Notes: generated by a model not told the origin, from the letters alone. Shown: positions 12,762 to 26,252, counted from the first letter of the stretch. The stretch: 64,000 bases of DNA from Lutjanus erythropterus (GCA_020091685.1 CM034607.1:1370944-1434943), one strand, 5' to 3'. Made by a program: numbers and translations.

Positions 12762-12920
12762 AAAATGTTTCAGAGGACCGTCACTTCAGTTAGATTTAGA
12801 CTTTCAAAATAAAGCTTGCTGACAAACATTTTAGGTTACAGCCACAGTTTGGTTAGGTTTCAATTTTCAAAATAAAGCTTTCTGAGATGCATTTCAGGTG
12901 CTCACAGTTTGTTAGGGTTT
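12762..12920 (+). repeat. minisatellite, right block (2-3 units)
   Basis: Same unit as 11575-11876 (core 'actttcaaaataaagcttgctgac' at about 12810 and a variant at about 12870). Its position immediately after the CTTA repeat shows that the array was continuous before the insertion. Confidence 0.7.
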
Positions 12921-15900
12921 AGCCAACAAACCTACTGGGTTAGGCTTAGAAAAATATGGTTCTTGGGTTAAAATAATTTAATTCCTTAAAACAATCAACT
13001 TTGATTATTCACCCTCCTAAAATGCTTATTTATGTTCATTGATGTCCTTCCTAGTATTTGAGTACATTTATTTATCACCCATTTTTTTCTGCTATCAACC
13101 ACACAAATCCTGTTCATAAAACTGTCTGAAAAAAGTGATGTTTTTCCCAACCTGCAAATCAACATTCCTATAGACTTTACAATGATTCCCCTTCACTGTA
13201 GCCACAGGATATTGTTGACAAAGGGGCATCAATTCTTTTTCCTCTGCAGCTAACAAGTTAAACATCCTGTTGTCACCCAGTGCAGGTGACTCTATTCACT
13301 GCCTACCTGAACCCACAGCTTTCAGAAAGGAAAAATGAACGGATACATGAGACAATAAAGCGTCTTAACATGTTGCCGCAGCTGGAACAACCCCACTAGC
13401 CTGGAGGTGGAGGTATCCCCTTCACAATAAAACAAAGTATGGCGTCTGCTGAAAGGAGAGTTTCATCACTGACTAATGCCTCTGTTGTTAGGGAGTTCCT
13501 GTTTGCAGTGAGCCTGTCTGGCATGCCTGCAGCATTATGTCACAAACACAGCCTTGTAAACAAGTTTCATTCAACTTTATTTCAAACAATGACAAAAAAT
13601 ATATACAAAAAGAACGCCAACTGTTTTGGTACAAAAATAAATTACTAAATGCTATTCACTCTGAAAAAAACCCATAAAACTTTACCCATATATTGTACAA
13701 TATGTTAACACTATAGGCTATCTACGCATCACTCTATTATAGAAATCAAACTTCACATTTGAAACTTTTATGAATCATGGAAACATTATGTTTTACATGT
13801 CTTACATCCAAAGTCTGTTGTGCCTTTGAATTCTTTTTTTAATTATTTGTACATGCTCTATGGCAGAACTACCTGCCATCTGTGACACACTGAACCAAAC
13901 TATGAGCTATCTTGGTATTTCATTACAAACAAACTGTTGCATATTGCCGCATGAAACCAGATCCTCCATTAACATTACACACTGTGTTTGGGCAGCACTT
14001 CTGTGTTGTGGGGGCTCTCAGGTGACGTAAGGAAGCCAAAAGCAACAGATGTGCATCTCTACTGACAGTTTCAATCCAAATGTGCATGTTTTATTTATCT
14101 AATCAGAGTATTTATGACATTTTATTTGTGAATTGAAATGGTAGTAAATGACTGAATCTTGAACGAGCAGTTTGAGTGAGGTAGAGCACAAACTGAAGAG
14201 CAGCACATACAAAGGAGCTAACTGGGATGGTATGGACTGAAATGAAAATAATACAGGCCTGTTAACTGTTTTCTGCCAAAATAACTGCTCATACTGACTA
14301 CAGCATTATTAAACTAAACTCCTGTGCTTTGTTGCCCACCTGGTGGGGCACATTAATGTAGCTCTTCATTCACTCATAAATACATCACCTGTAAACATAT
14401 CCACCAATTACCTTTACTACCGCAATGTAATTGGGAAATAAAGTGTTGAAATAATCACAATGGGGTATACCTAACTGGTTTATATTTTCTGTCATTTAGC
14501 GAAGTCCTGGTGGAATGAAAGAGTAAAGTACCATAACTCTGGGAATCCTCACCATTCTTGGTAAATTCTCATGCTAACTTCCATGAAACCAGAGATGGAC
14601 CTTTAATAAAACTCAACAGAAGAAGAATATTAAGATTTATAGATCATCTTTTATGGAGAAAATATTTTCTGGTCCTCCCTCTGAAATCATCTTAAGGATA
14701 GGCAGATAGCTTTACTTCTTGGTAAAGTAGCAGTCCAATTAGCTGACTGCCCAGAGAGGCAGCTCACAGTGTTGCTTGAGCTTTGAACTGGGGGTGGAGG
14801 GGCAACAACAACAACTGATGCAGTTGCTAATGCAGTTACAGTCAGCAGGAGTTAGCGGTCAGGAAACTCTGACATCAGAGAGAAAGCCAGAAAACATTTT
14901 CTCCATAAAATATGACCAAGTTTCACCAAAATAAAGTTGTGTACAGGTAATAAAGTTGTGTTTTTGTACAGTAACCAGTAAGGCCCAGCCCACAGAAACA
15001 ATCCATTACAGACATACCCCTTGCACATGCTCTTGCGGTGGGCCACCAATATCTCTGCAGGCGCTCTTGGAAAAACCAAGAAGAAAGTCAGCATATTGTG
15101 TGCTGCTATGGCTTGTGTAGCTGCAGAACAGAGTGCCTTTTTGGAAATAATGACCTGGCTCTGAGCCACATTGACCATGCACATTTGGTGTGACGCTCCA
15201 TGATTCATCTGAGCATTTTGTGTTGAGAGACTGTATTGCTAGGTTGTGTTGTAGCTACAGCACTGCTAGACTTGTACACAATAAAGTTAATCTAATAGAT
15301 GCTATTATTGGAATTAGCCACTAGTTTTATGTTCATATTATAAGAACAGATCTTATATTTCAGATAAATATACAGTATATACTGTATCAGAAAAACACAT
15401 CTTTCATCTGTACTAAATGACAGACCTCTCTGACTGTGGCATATTTTACAAAATATTCCTTTAAAATTAACATCACTCGCTTTACCAACAGGGACTCCCT
15501 GAAAACTTCGTATTCTGGGGTGGTGTCTGACATCCTGCACATCCTGCATCACAATCAGTTTTGTGTGCCTGATGTGCGGATTTGTCAGCTCTTTGTGGGT
15601 CACCTTGTCTCTTTTTGGATAAGAGAGACAGCCATGTCCTAAAAAGGTGGCTTAACATACAGGATGCCTCACGCCTAGCAAACTCCAATTAAAAGTAGGA
15701 AGATACATTTAGATTTTGGCTTCTTATGCTGCTGACAAGGCAACTGTGACTAACATTAGACTTAAATGCAGGTTTAAAATGACTTTGACTGTAGATAAAT
15801 TGTCAAATTGACCATTATAACCTTATATCTAAATCAGGGATGTAGTGGTAAACACAGTTTACCCACCTTGTTGACTCACTGACTGATACAGGTGATTTGA

Positions 15901-16933
15901 AAACAGATGAGTAAACTCTCAACATCATTTCAAAGAGGTTGATAAAGCGTGTTAATCCCCTGCTACACCCCTGAATTAAATAGTGTGGAAATATGACAAG
16001 ATGGACTAAATTATGTCCAACAACAAAAATACTAAGATGTGCAGTCTGTATTCTAACATCAGTGTAGTATTTTACCTAAATAGGCTGGCAAGGGTTACAA
16101 ACATCAGATAACCTGATTTTATATTTCTACTTTTGTTTGTGCACTGAAACGGTAATTTGCTGAAGCGTGCGCTGCGACATTCTGCCCATCCGGGAGAAAT
16201 GCCAAGTTTTTAGGGAGTCCCTTCACCAATGGGTCATGCTGGCTAATTAACTTTTGATTTATTTTAAGTAAGGATGTGGTTAATGTAGCTTAGCATAAAG
16301 AATGGAAACAAGGAACAACTAGCCTGACTCAGTACAATGTTTAGAAAAAACAACAAAAAACAGTTGTAAAACTCACTATTCTGGAATCATTTCTTGACAA
16401 ACAGTCATAGATTAAGTGATAAATAAAGTATTTATCAAAAAATAGTTCCAGCTTGTAACTCCCCCTATAACCAGATTGTAATTTTACATTTCTGTTTGTG
16501 CATAAATTAAACAAATGAGATCCAACGTGTAAATCAGTGAGCCTCAGAGCTGTTAGCAGTAACTTCAGACTGAACTGGGCTAGTTGTTTCCCCTTGCTTG
16601 TAGCCTTTATGCTAAGCTAGGCTAACATGTTGTAATTCCAGGTTGGTACGGAACACACAAACTGACATCCATCTGAATGTCCAAGTGTATAATAGAAAGT
16701 AAATCATTTCCAGAAATTGCTGAACTATTATACTTACTAAGCTGTGCTTTGGTCCACAGACTAATCTTAAAACAGTTTTCTGTTACACAATGATATAAAT
16801 CTGGAGACAAATCTATGCTAGTTACCTTGGCTTCTATTTTGCCTGCCTCTTAAGTACTTGGTTATTATTTGCACGCTTATAATTCATCCATACACATCAT
16901 GATGAAGACAGGAGTCTGCAGGATTACAGGGTT
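12921..16933. other. spacer including possible sostdc1 3' UTR
   Basis: No gene recognised. For the minus-strand gene at 16934, the clearest polyadenylation hexamer further down is TTTATT at about 13576-13581 (AATAAA on the minus strand), but the real end is undetermined. Minus-strand frames at 14852-15208 and 15292-15603 have no domain. A short palindromic-ended repeat, probably a 139-bp hAT MITE (CAGGGATGTAGTGG ... CTACACCCCTG), spans about 15837-15972. Confidence 0.45.
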
Positions 16934-18485
16934 TCAGTTGTCAGACTGCCTCCCGCCTCTCTCCTCAGGCGGTCCAGCCTTCCTCTGATTCTTCCTCTGT
17001 TTGCCACCGCTGACAGTTGTGTCCTTGTGTCCCGAGTCGTTCTGCTGCCTGGTGTAGCGCTTGCACTTGCAGGAGGTCACCACAGTTATCTTGTAGGTCC
17101 TGGTGCTACCGTCCTGGCACTGCAGCCGGATCCGCTGGGTCCTGGTCCGGTCGATGACACAGCGCCACTCTTGGGCATCACGACGGCTCCAGTATCTACC
17201 AGTGTAACCTCCACCTCCAATCCAGTTGGGCAGCAGGTGGGCAGGCAGACACTCCCCAGCACACACTAGCTCCTTGATGGGGTTGACACTGGTGCACTGG
17301 CCATCAGAGATGTACTTTGTGGACCTCAGCTCTCTGCAGCCCACCTGGCTCTGATCTGGGCCTGAAACACGGAAACTGAATTACATATACAGTACAAACT
17401 CACCTCTTTATTCTGATCTGTTCATACTGTGACTGTTCAGATATACTGATTACTCTCAAGTGTTGTCATCTAACAGATCTGGCCAGTGGCAGAATGACTG
17501 TTATTGAACCTATCAGTAAAATGTTCAGTAAAATGTGCTTAGAAGAAAAACCTTTTTCCTTTACACAGACGTACAACTAAAGTCCTCCTATTTGAGAACA
17601 GCAATTTTTTTCACTTTGGTTACAAACCCTGGCAGAAAATCAATATGTGTGCTGCTTTGACTTGTACAGCTGTGAAATAAAGCGTTAAAAACTAATGGTC
17701 TGTGAATCAGATGAAGGACTCTGGTCATATTAGGTGGACACTCCACCAAACTCAGCCTGTGAGAACAGTTGTAAAATATCTTCTGTGGCTCTGGTGGAGT
17801 TTATCAGGTGCAAGAAAATAATTCCAATAATGTTGTAGAGCCTGTTTACACCTGCTATTAACATGCATTCTGGGTGATCCTATCACAAGTGGAAAGCTTT
17901 AACATGTGTGAATGGACCCAAGGTGCAACAAGATCCGATTAGTTTTGACAGTGTGTACACACTGTGTACACACTGTGTCCTGGGCAACTTGAAGGACATT
18001 CTACTCAACTCTAAGTACATGTACAAGTACAAGTATCTGGTTAACTGTAGTGTAAATGATGTGTTAGGGCCCTAACCCTTATCTGACAAGATAAGCAGCA
18101 GATCTTTATGAACACACTAATTACTGGAATATCCCCAGATTTAAAAAAGTACACACTATTTTCAGAGTTGTTGAGTGAGGAGAAACTTAATAAACTTTGT
18201 GAAATGGCTACCACAGTTTCCCAATCATTCGTGCCTTCCTGTAAATTCTGCATTAAATGCAATACATTAGGTTGCGTCTAGGGTTGGTCAGTGTCTACAG
18301 TCTCACATCCCTTCCAGACGAGCCTCTGATATACATCTCAGTGCCGAGATTAAAAGGGTCTTCGTCTCTAACCACATGTCCATAATGTTGTGTTCAGCCT
18401 CTGAAACTTAAGTTAGCTGGCTAGCTATACTGAGGAAGCTAAGCTAAAAAAGCAACAGCTCAAATAACAACAGTATGACTGACAG

Positions 18486-18541
<56 letters not shown>

Positions 18542-21500
18542 CAGGTACCCACAGAAAAGAAACACTGCTGCTACCAATCTAATCGAGCGTCTTGGGGTCA
18601 CCTAACTGGGCAGCTTCAATAAGAAGATAATAAACGGGTCATGGAGACATAATGCTTCATGCTGTTACGATGGTAGGAGGCTCAGAGGTCAACGATGGAC
18701 GCTCAATCCTGGTTGGTCAGTCTTTCCTTGAATAATAAACACTGTTAGTCACACCATCACTGGCTTACTCTATATCTGAGGTGCATTCACCAGTCAATAT
18801 TTAGGAGCTGATTAAACATAGTGTTTCAACTGATTTCACTACTTACAATACATTATGAAAGAAGACATGATAAACAAGTCAAATGTTACGAATACAGTAA
18901 ACACCAGTACAGGCTGCTTCTCTGTCACCAGACTTCCTTAAAAAAATCACGCATTTTTGTGAGTTCTTGAGTGATTATAAACTTTTTAAATTTTGTGAAA
19001 TGCAGTCCACGACAAATTCTTTGTATTTGGGCCTTCCTGTAAGTTCAGATGTTCAAATGTTCAAATGAAGTTTTTTTTCTCTGTGCAAAACACATTGTAT
19101 CTGGACTATTTTCCCCAAACTGTAATGATGTAACCACATGTTTATTTGAATACAGAGTGAGAAAGTGAAATCTGATCACAAGTGGCCACTGGCCAGGTGT
19201 GAACATATAGTCACCTGTGATTGGATCATCCAGGACACATGACAGATGTCATTAAGTTATCTCAGGTTAAGCTCAAGATTTTATACATTTAACAGCCTAT
19301 GTTACAAACTGGGTGTGCTGAGTTTGAAAGATGTGGGCAGTTACCAGGCAGGGAAAGTGTAAAGATATATGCTGTCAAATTGCATCATGGGCAATGTAGG
19401 ATCCAGCATTTGTGAGGATTAACTCATACCCAACACTAAAAGTCAGCCTCTGCTGCAATATTTTTGATGTTTTTTAAAGTCTTTCTCAAAATAACCCCAT
19501 TCAGTGACTCTGTTAACATAAAATATGTGAAGCTGCATGTAGCTGTCACATTTGATGTACATGGAATAGGCTCCCAGATGATCTCAGGCATGTTAGGTTA
19601 GGTCCTGTATCTGGATTTTTGTTTACAGCTTGGGTTTTACTATTACTATCATACCATTTACTGACTGATATTACAGCAATTATGATCTATAATTGAATGT
19701 AACAAAGATCATAATTGCTGTTTTGTCTCCCATTCTAATTGTAAAGCCCCTTAATGAATGTACCATCTAACTAAAAATGGCCCTGCCTACCATCTCTGTG
19801 TGAAGGGCTTGTAGGAGTTATTATTTGTGATAAATTGTAAAATATTTCATTTAATCTAGATCTTTGTTCAATTCAAATATATTTCAGTAGCTATATAGTT
19901 CTGTTTCTTTTGTTGACAGCACAGTCACCTCAGGTTCTAAAGTATGTAACCTGCTATAGGTAGGCAGGTATAGAAGCAGCATGTACAGTCCCTGGGAGGG
20001 TCTACGGCTGCAGAAGGTGTGATCTCTTTGCTGTCTGTTTGCTTGCTTGCCAAGGATAAATAAATCACAATAAAACCACAAAAATATCTGTTTGGACAAT
20101 AGACTTTGTTTAGCCTGTGTACAAGTGATTCCTCTGTTCATTTCAGGTTCATTTCAAGTTTGATCATGAACAATATAACTCATACAGAGTAGGTAGGGCT
20201 GAGTATTACATCGATATTAAATTATATTATACTGTATATTATATTGTGATATATTGTCTTAGATTTGGACATGGTTATGTGGTGATATATTATAAATGTT
20301 CTTTCCTGGTTTTAAAGGCTGCATTACAGTAAAGTGATGTCATTACAAGACTGTTCTAGTTGTGTTAATATTTTGTGAAAACACCAAGTGTCATCCCTAC
20401 AATATTATTGCAAAATTGATAGAAGTATTTAGTCAAAAATATTATGATATTTGATCTCATATTGTCCAGCCGTACTACAGAGCTGGGCTGTTTTGAAATT
20501 GTGTTACATTATGAATTGGCAGTGCCTTTCAACACAAATTCAACTAAATGAATGTATGGGCTGATAGAAGTTGCGACTTGACTTGCGAGATTATGATTTT
20601 TTTATCAATTTATGCCCACCATTATCAAACTTCTTGTTTTCTTGCATGTTTTGTCCCTTACACTGTTTCTTCCCTTCTTTCTTTTCTTTCTTTATCTCAG
20701 TGTGCAGCCCAGTAAGCCATAAACTTTTGCTCACAGCAGTCACACAAAGTTTTCCCTCTTACCTTTAAATCCAGGTGATAACTGTTCTGCTGCAGGTCGT
20801 CTTACTGCAGCACTGATGCTGAACACTTACTCATTTAATTTTCCACATGTGGCTACTAGAAAAGTTTGGAATTCAGTAAACTTTTATCTCTAAAACCAAT
20901 TAGCTCAAGTTTCCTTTTTAAAGAGACGGTTCACCCAAAAATCAAAAATATATATTTCCCCCCTGGCCTGTAGTGCTGTTCATCCATCTAGATAGTTTTG
21001 GTGTGAGTTGCAGAGTTTCGGAGATATCAGCAAATATATTTTTTGGTGCTTTGAGCACCACAAGTCGAGTGCAATTTATCCATCTAGATAGTTTTGGTGT
21101 GAGTTGCAGAGTTTTGGAGATATCAGCTGTAGAGATGTCTGCTTCCTCTCAAATATAATGGGAATAAATAATTTGAAAAATTAAAAACCAGTGTCTCTTT
21201 CCAAAATCATGACCTAGTTATTCAAGATAATCCACGGACCTTGTTGAGAGCAGTTTCACACAGGAACTACTTTCTCTCTGTAGTAGAAACTACTGTAACT
21301 ACTATAGAATATAGTGGAACTACTTTCTCTCTATGAAAAGAAAGAAGTGCCTTCTTGATTACATGGTAGAAAGTAGGTCCTACATGACTACAAGACTTTT
21401 CAAATGTATTTTCTTGGTGTTTTTAGCACTACAAGCTTAGTTCCATTATATTAGAGAGAAGGCAAACATCTCTACAGCTGATATCTCTGAAACTCTGCAA

Positions 21501-21987
21501 CTCACACCAAAACTATCCAGATGCATAAATAGTGTACAGGCCAGAGGGAAAATATGTATTTGTGAGTTTGGGGTGAACTTCCTCTTTAAGGGCTTTGACA
21601 ATCTGCATGTACCATCTGCTGCACACCGCACCACACCAGGAGAGCATCATGTCATGATGCACATGACACAGTGGCCAGCAGTCATCCAGACATCACTTTA
21701 AAACAACACTCTGTGTCAAACTCTACTGAGCAAGTAAAAACGAACTGATGTAAATGTAACTAGGTCATGCGTAACGGTGTGGACTCACCATTACGCACAG
21801 CGTCAGGCTGCCGTCTCCCGCCGTTCCTGGCCTGGTTGGTGTCTTCAGGAGCCGGCTGGTCCTGAGTGTCGGGGACAGGGACAGTGTGACCTGTCTCTGT
21901 GGCGTCGTTGTGAACAGCTGAGCGGCTCGTGCTCAGCAGCAGCAGGATGAGCGCGAGGAGCTGGAGTCTGCTGGTAGGACGGAACAT
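16934..21987 (-). CDS. sostdc1: sostdc1, secreted cystine-knot BMP/Wnt antagonist (complete, two exons)
   Basis: Sclerostin domain-containing 1 (USAG-1/wise/ectodin) is a secreted protein that binds BMPs and LRP5/6 and modulates tooth, kidney and ectodermal-organ signalling (family knowledge). Exon 1 is 21987-21789 (donor gtgagt, phase 1). Exon 2 is 17361-16934 (acceptor tttcag, stop TGA). The joined CDS is 627 nt, 208 residues; human is 206. Residues 1-23 form a signal peptide (LQLLALILLLLSTSRSA). The NQARNGGR block and the exon-2 opening GCRELRSTKYISDGQC identify SOSTDC1 rather than SOST, as does the SCKCKRYTRQ end of the knot. Eight exon-2 cysteines fit the DAN/CTCK fold, and NDS near the C-terminus is a potential N-glycosylation site. 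The 4.4-kb intron carries a foldback MITE. Teleosts can have two copies, so a or b is undecided. Confidence 0.95.
18488..18542. repeat. (CA)n microsatellite
   Basis: About 27 uninterrupted CA units in the sostdc1 intron; likely length-polymorphic. Confidence 0.97.
20194..20478. mobile_element. hAT-like MITE
   Basis: Left end TAGGGCTGAGTATTACATCG and right end ATATTGTCCAGCCGTACTA form imperfect inverted ends, with AT-rich filler and no coding capacity. Flanks 'cagagtagg' and 'cagagctgg' look like a degraded 8-9 bp target duplication. Confidence 0.55.
20917..21589. mobile_element. foldback MITE with inverted arms and an internal tandem duplication
   Basis: Ends TTTAAAGAGACGGTTCACCC and the inverse GGGTGAACTTCCTCTTTAA. 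The left-arm motif 'tagttttggtgtgagttgc' occurs twice in tandem (about 20991 and 21088) and once inverted on the right arm (about 21495), so the two arms can pair. Same family as 5906-6482. Confidence 0.75.
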
Positions 21988-22070
21988 GACTGCACCTGAC
22001 TGATCTGAGAGCTGCCGTCAGTGACACAGTGACACCTGATGAATGAAGGACTCACCTGCTGCAGATGAGC

Positions 22071-22076
22071 TTTATA
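22071..22076 (-). promoter_or_regulatory. TATA box of sostdc1
   Basis: Minus-strand GATATAAAGC lies 84-89 bases upstream of the ATG. It predicts a transcription start near 22040-22047 and a 5' UTR of about 55 nt. The position and sequence are good; function is inferred. Confidence 0.6.
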
Positions 22077-22239
22077 TCTCCTACACCGTGACGCTGCATG
22101 AACGCAACACACCCACCTGAGCAGCAGCAGCCTGAGCTGGGCTTCAGCAGAGGCGGACACAGGCTGTGCGTGGGGCAGGGGCAAACAAAATAAAAAGGGC
22201 ACCGGTGCGCCAAAAGTCATGATGCATGTATGGTGAAAC

Positions 22240-22625
22240 AGTTCTTATTCCTGGTTAAGATTAAATTGTTTCATTATATGACTTATAGTACAAGAACTAC
22301 TTCAAATCTGTAATTACTTCTTTGTTTACATAATTCTTATTTTTCTTATTTCTCATTTCTTATTCTATATCTCTACCTCTGACAGTATATGTGTACAATA
22401 ACAGTATATTCCTGTTTGGGAAAACAAAGCACATACTTTTACTGTACATATTATGTTTTATTATCTATTATTGCAGTTTTGTCTCTGTGTATATTTGGTA
22501 GATGGTACATTTCTTTTTAAAGAATTTTCTTCTAATTGCATTATGCAATATATTTTTCTATTCTTGACAGGAGCATCTATAACATGAACAGTTTCCCCCT
22601 GGGGATCAATAAAGTATTTCTGATT
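22240..22625 (+). mobile_element. retrotransposon 3'-end relic (Rex1/Babar-like)
   Basis: The signature GTTTCCCCCTGGGGATCAAT followed by aaagtatttctgatt at 22590-22622 matches the conserved 3' terminus of fish Rex1-type LINEs. The 5' boundary is approximate, and no reverse transcriptase remains. Confidence 0.45.
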
Positions 22626-24334
22626 TTCTATTGCTACAACGCATTGTCAAAACTGAAGTCGCATTATTGAAACTCTTCATCAGTGAAATAGAAGTCCATG
22701 TGGACCAAACCATCAATCATTTTTAATTGCTTTCACACAAAATCCATCCATTGACATTTCCCAAAATCCTCAAACTCTCATTTGTACTCAACCAACTGCA
22801 AAACACTAAATGCCTGCAGCATGTTTTTCACAACTATTTTTGCAGACCTGGAATTTCAAGGATTTGGTTTTGTTTGTTAGTTGTTTGTTTCAATTTTCAG
22901 TTATTTTCAAGTAAATAATTAACTGCAAAGATATAGAAAAAATATTTTTCTATTTTTATTTTTATTTTTAACTACCTTATACCAAGAGAGAATTTTTGTT
23001 GGCAATAACCCCCTGGTGTCCTTCTGAATTCCTTAGTGCAGTTCAGTGACTTCTGCTGCTTTATTCTCACCCACCCAAACAAAGGGCTTTAACCAAAATT
23101 TAATTCCGCCTTCTTAGAAATGAAGAAAAAAAAAGAAAAAACTAAACAATATAAGATAAAAAGCAGAACTCCCACACTGAAATCTATGTCAACTTCATCT
23201 TTTCTCCTATGCATTTCTAAAAGAATTATACACTTGTGATGCTGGAAAGAATATTTTCTCTCCCACTAAACATCCTGAGTGATATTCTTTCATATGCAGC
23301 ATTTTATGACATTTCTGACCCTGTCATGAAAAAGGGTCCCTTGAAGGAGGTCTCAGGTCAGTGCTTGCTATCCAGTCAATATCTCTGCTGGGTGATCAGT
23401 TGTGTGTGAGTGTATGTGTAAAATTATAATCAAGAGGTAAAACCGCAGCAGTTGACCAAGAAGCTGTGTGACATACTACAGCAGTTACTGGAATTATACC
23501 TCTTGAGTCATTCTCTCATTCTCTGTGCTCTGTGGAAGTGGCTGAAGTTGCTTTTAAATGTAAAACAGAACACACATGAAGTCTGCCACAATACAAATTG
23601 CAGCCCTGATGTCCACAATGTAACAATTCACACCTGTTGGACTGTCCCCAGTACATGTACTGGTGTCCCTTCATCTTCCCTACATTTCCAGCAGGCTATA
23701 GACGTATTATTGGGGATTAGATCAACTTTATGTACAGGATGCAGAGAAGGTTATTTGTCTCCACCTAGTGGCTGAATATGGTTCTGCTTCGTGGAGTCAG
23801 TCTAATGTGTCAAAGCCTCCACCCTCATTCACCTAATAGCTTGAGTTTATCGTCCAGTGTTTTTTCTGGTGTGTTTTTTACCATCTCAAATATATTTTGT
23901 ATTAAAATCAAAATGTTTAGTTGATAAACATACCATAAAAAAGACTGACCAGACTGAGCTGAAGATTGTGTAGCCTACACATACATTCCATCAGTCTTGA
24001 AAAATATGCCAGGATGGAACAGTTATTCACATTCTGATGTCAGATAACTACACAAGTTGTATAGCTACTTTTAGTTATCTTACATTGTAGTATGGTGTAT
24101 GACTGTTTTACCAACCAAAAATATCCAATCTGAGAACAAAGTTCTTCAGCTATCCAGTTCCACCCAAAAATCGACTTCAAAGTGAAACATGATTTCTACA
24201 TTTCCAGTAATTTTCTAATATTAAGACTGAGCTTTGAGTTCCATGAATGTGTTTTCTGTGAGGGTGAAACACCAGAGCATCTCAGAGTTTCATGCTTTCA
24301 TACCCAGCTGTTGTGGAAATAATTCATGGAAAAG

Positions 24335-24672
24335 TTAAAGGGGCAGTGTGTAGGATTTAGAGGCAGTATGCAGTGATGTCTCATATAGCAGCCATCTCTC
24401 CTCACCTGCCCCTCCCAAATGTGTTGAAGAACCTACAGTGGTTGTGAAACTCACACAAAATGTGAAGGACCATATCCAGAGCCAGTGTTTGGTTTGTCTA
24501 TTCTGGGCTACTGTAGACACATGGTGGTGCAACATGGAGGAGGACCTGTAAAGGGCTCGTTCTCAGGTAACTAAAATACAACAATTCTTATTTTATTAGA
24601 CAGATGAAAACAAAAAGATTCTGCCATATTCTGCCAATAAAACCCTGTAAATCTCACACACTGGACATTTAA
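24335..24672. mobile_element. TTAA-flanked MITE, full length (338 bp)
   Basis: Left end TTAAAGGGGCAGTGTGTAGG and right end inverse of CTTAAATGTCCAGTGTGTG, with TTAA at both limits. Common in percomorph genomes and non-coding; the 66-residue minus frame inside is spurious. Confidence 0.7.
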
Positions 24673-25535
24673 GTAGCAAAGCTGTGGCAATGTCTACTGA
24701 AGATCATGTAAGAATCACAATGTGAGAATATAAGTGAAATTAAATAGAATGTAAAATCCATAGTTCATAAATTCTACTCATAAGACACAGGCAATATGTA
24801 AGATGTTGGAAAACAACACAGGCACAGGACATCATTTTTCTACACAATGTGACACAATGTAATTTTAAACTTTTTTCAGGAAGAATTTTTTTTTAAACTG
24901 AATCACATCTCCTGTCATTTGCATCAGGCTGAAATCACTGTGCATTTAGTGGGAATGCCACCACAATAATAACAGTATTATCTTTGGTGCATTATTAGAG
25001 GACACAATGGTCACTGTTTTGTTCATTTTAGCTATTTTTTAATACATAAAAATAACATTTATAGAGACCCCACCCATCTTCATATGATAATGAAATTCAA
25101 CTCTATGGCTAGGCCCTGCAAAGAAATGAAAACCAAACATGCCAAAGATCTACATGCCTTATTAGAAATCGATCTAATCAATGAAATGCCTTAATCTGTA
25201 TTTTTTTAATGGCTACCATGATTTACTCTACTTGATATATGTTCATGCATTTTTAATGTATTTTTTTCATACCATACCACTTTTTTCTTACCATATATAC
25301 CATATCTGTATAAATCTATCTCTAAATCTATTCGTTATACTTGTTATACTATACAATTTTACAATTGTAATGAATTGCTTTACAGTTTGTACATTTGAAT
25401 TTCAATAATCAAAAAACCTAAATGACAATCCCTTCAAACATACCACCCCCAGACAGCAGGGGGCGCTGTGCTGTTTTGCAGACTTCCTTTACTCACTCCT
25501 CGGTACACGTCATGCAAACTGCGGCTTTAAGCTTC

Positions 25536-25546
25536 TGCGCATGCGC
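25536..25546 (+). promoter_or_regulatory. NRF1-type palindrome in the ssr2 promoter
   Basis: TGCGCATGCGC matches the NRF1 consensus, typical of TATA-less housekeeping promoters. It lies about 55 bases upstream of the exon-1 donor (gtaagt at 25600), so transcription probably starts between 25546 and 25590. CpG-rich surroundings support a promoter. Confidence 0.7.
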
Positions 25547-25599
25547 CTCTCCAGCTCCTTCAAGATCTGCGGTTGGACGAGGAAGAGTGAACGGTCGCT
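25547..25599 (+). other. ssr2 non-coding exon 1 (5' UTR), start approximate
   Basis: The sequence ends in CGGTCGCT|gtaagt, a near-perfect donor, about 1 kb before the coding exon with acceptor ctccag at 26644. The transcription start is inferred from the NRF1 motif only. Confidence 0.55.
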
Positions 25600-26145
25600 G
25601 TAAGTACGTCTGTTTCATTCAACTGGACAAACTGCACGTATTTAACAACTTTATATATTAGAATCAGGTACATACGCATTGTTGGCTCCATTTCCGTCAT
25701 GTTAATATAGACAGTGAGCGCTGTTCTGTGTCATTCTGTCAGTGAACTGGAGCTAATGCCAGATGTGTCTCTTCTGGTCCACGTAAGCGTCTGTAGCAAT
25801 CGGTGTTCTGCTCGGTGACTGTAAGGCTAATTCAAATCTAACATTTTTTTTTACATCTTAGTATTTATTAATGCTCTCAACTGTTTGAACAAAAACTATT
25901 TTTATAATTAATGCACAGGTAAAACGCTAAAGCGCTACGTTTAGCTAACCGTTAGCATATGTAGCTAATTGACAGCAGAGTTTAGTTTAATTAGAGCTTT
26001 TTCTCCAAAAATCCCCTCAACTTTTACACCAGAGTTTCTTTTCCTGTCGACAACTTTTCTATCAGTTGGATTCTGATTACATATTTCATAGAGCTGTTGG
26101 TAAACGTTAAGTTAAATAAAGTTCAAAGGAAGCCTTCTTCACTAA

Positions 26146-26252
26146 ATAGCCAAATGTATGTGGACACCCGAACATCACAGCTGTATGAACACGTCATTCC
26201 AACCCTATGAAGCCTGGCTCCGAGGTGTCCACATACTTTGGACCTTACAGAG
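26146..26252. mobile_element. Tc1/mariner-type MITE, very short
   Basis: Inverted ends 'gccaaatgtatgtggacacc' and 'ggtgtccacatactttgga' enclose only about 65 bases. It resembles the internally deleted mariner derivatives common in fish. It lies in ssr2 intron 1. Confidence 0.6.

Larger units (their letters stand above)
17362..21788 (-). other. sostdc1 intron 1
   Basis: A 4.4-kb intron, GT-AG on the minus strand. It contains a (CA)n microsatellite (18488-18542), MITE scraps with 'gtttacacctgctattaac'-type ends (about 17833-17950) and 'ctgatcacaagtggcc' (about 19170-19270), a hAT MITE (20194-20478) and a foldback MITE (20917-21589). No extra exon was seen. Confidence 0.75.
22090..25535. other. 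spacer between sostdc1 and ssr2
   Basis: Divergent upstream regions of sostdc1 and ssr2. No gene was seen. The 107-residue open frame at 23452-23775 has no domain I recognise. Mobile fragments at 22240-22625 and 24335-24672 are listed separately. Confidence 0.55.

Noticed and set aside
15292..15688. Overlapping frames on both strands around 15.3-15.7 kb as a gene
   Set aside because: Frames on opposite strands are equally open, with no family match; probably chance or sostdc1 3' UTR.
16934..21987. SOST (sclerostin) instead of SOSTDC1
   Set aside because: NQARNGGR, GCRELRSTKYISDGQC and the TRTYKITVV block are SOSTDC1-type; SOST differs at these places, and ankmy2 linkage fits SOSTDC1.
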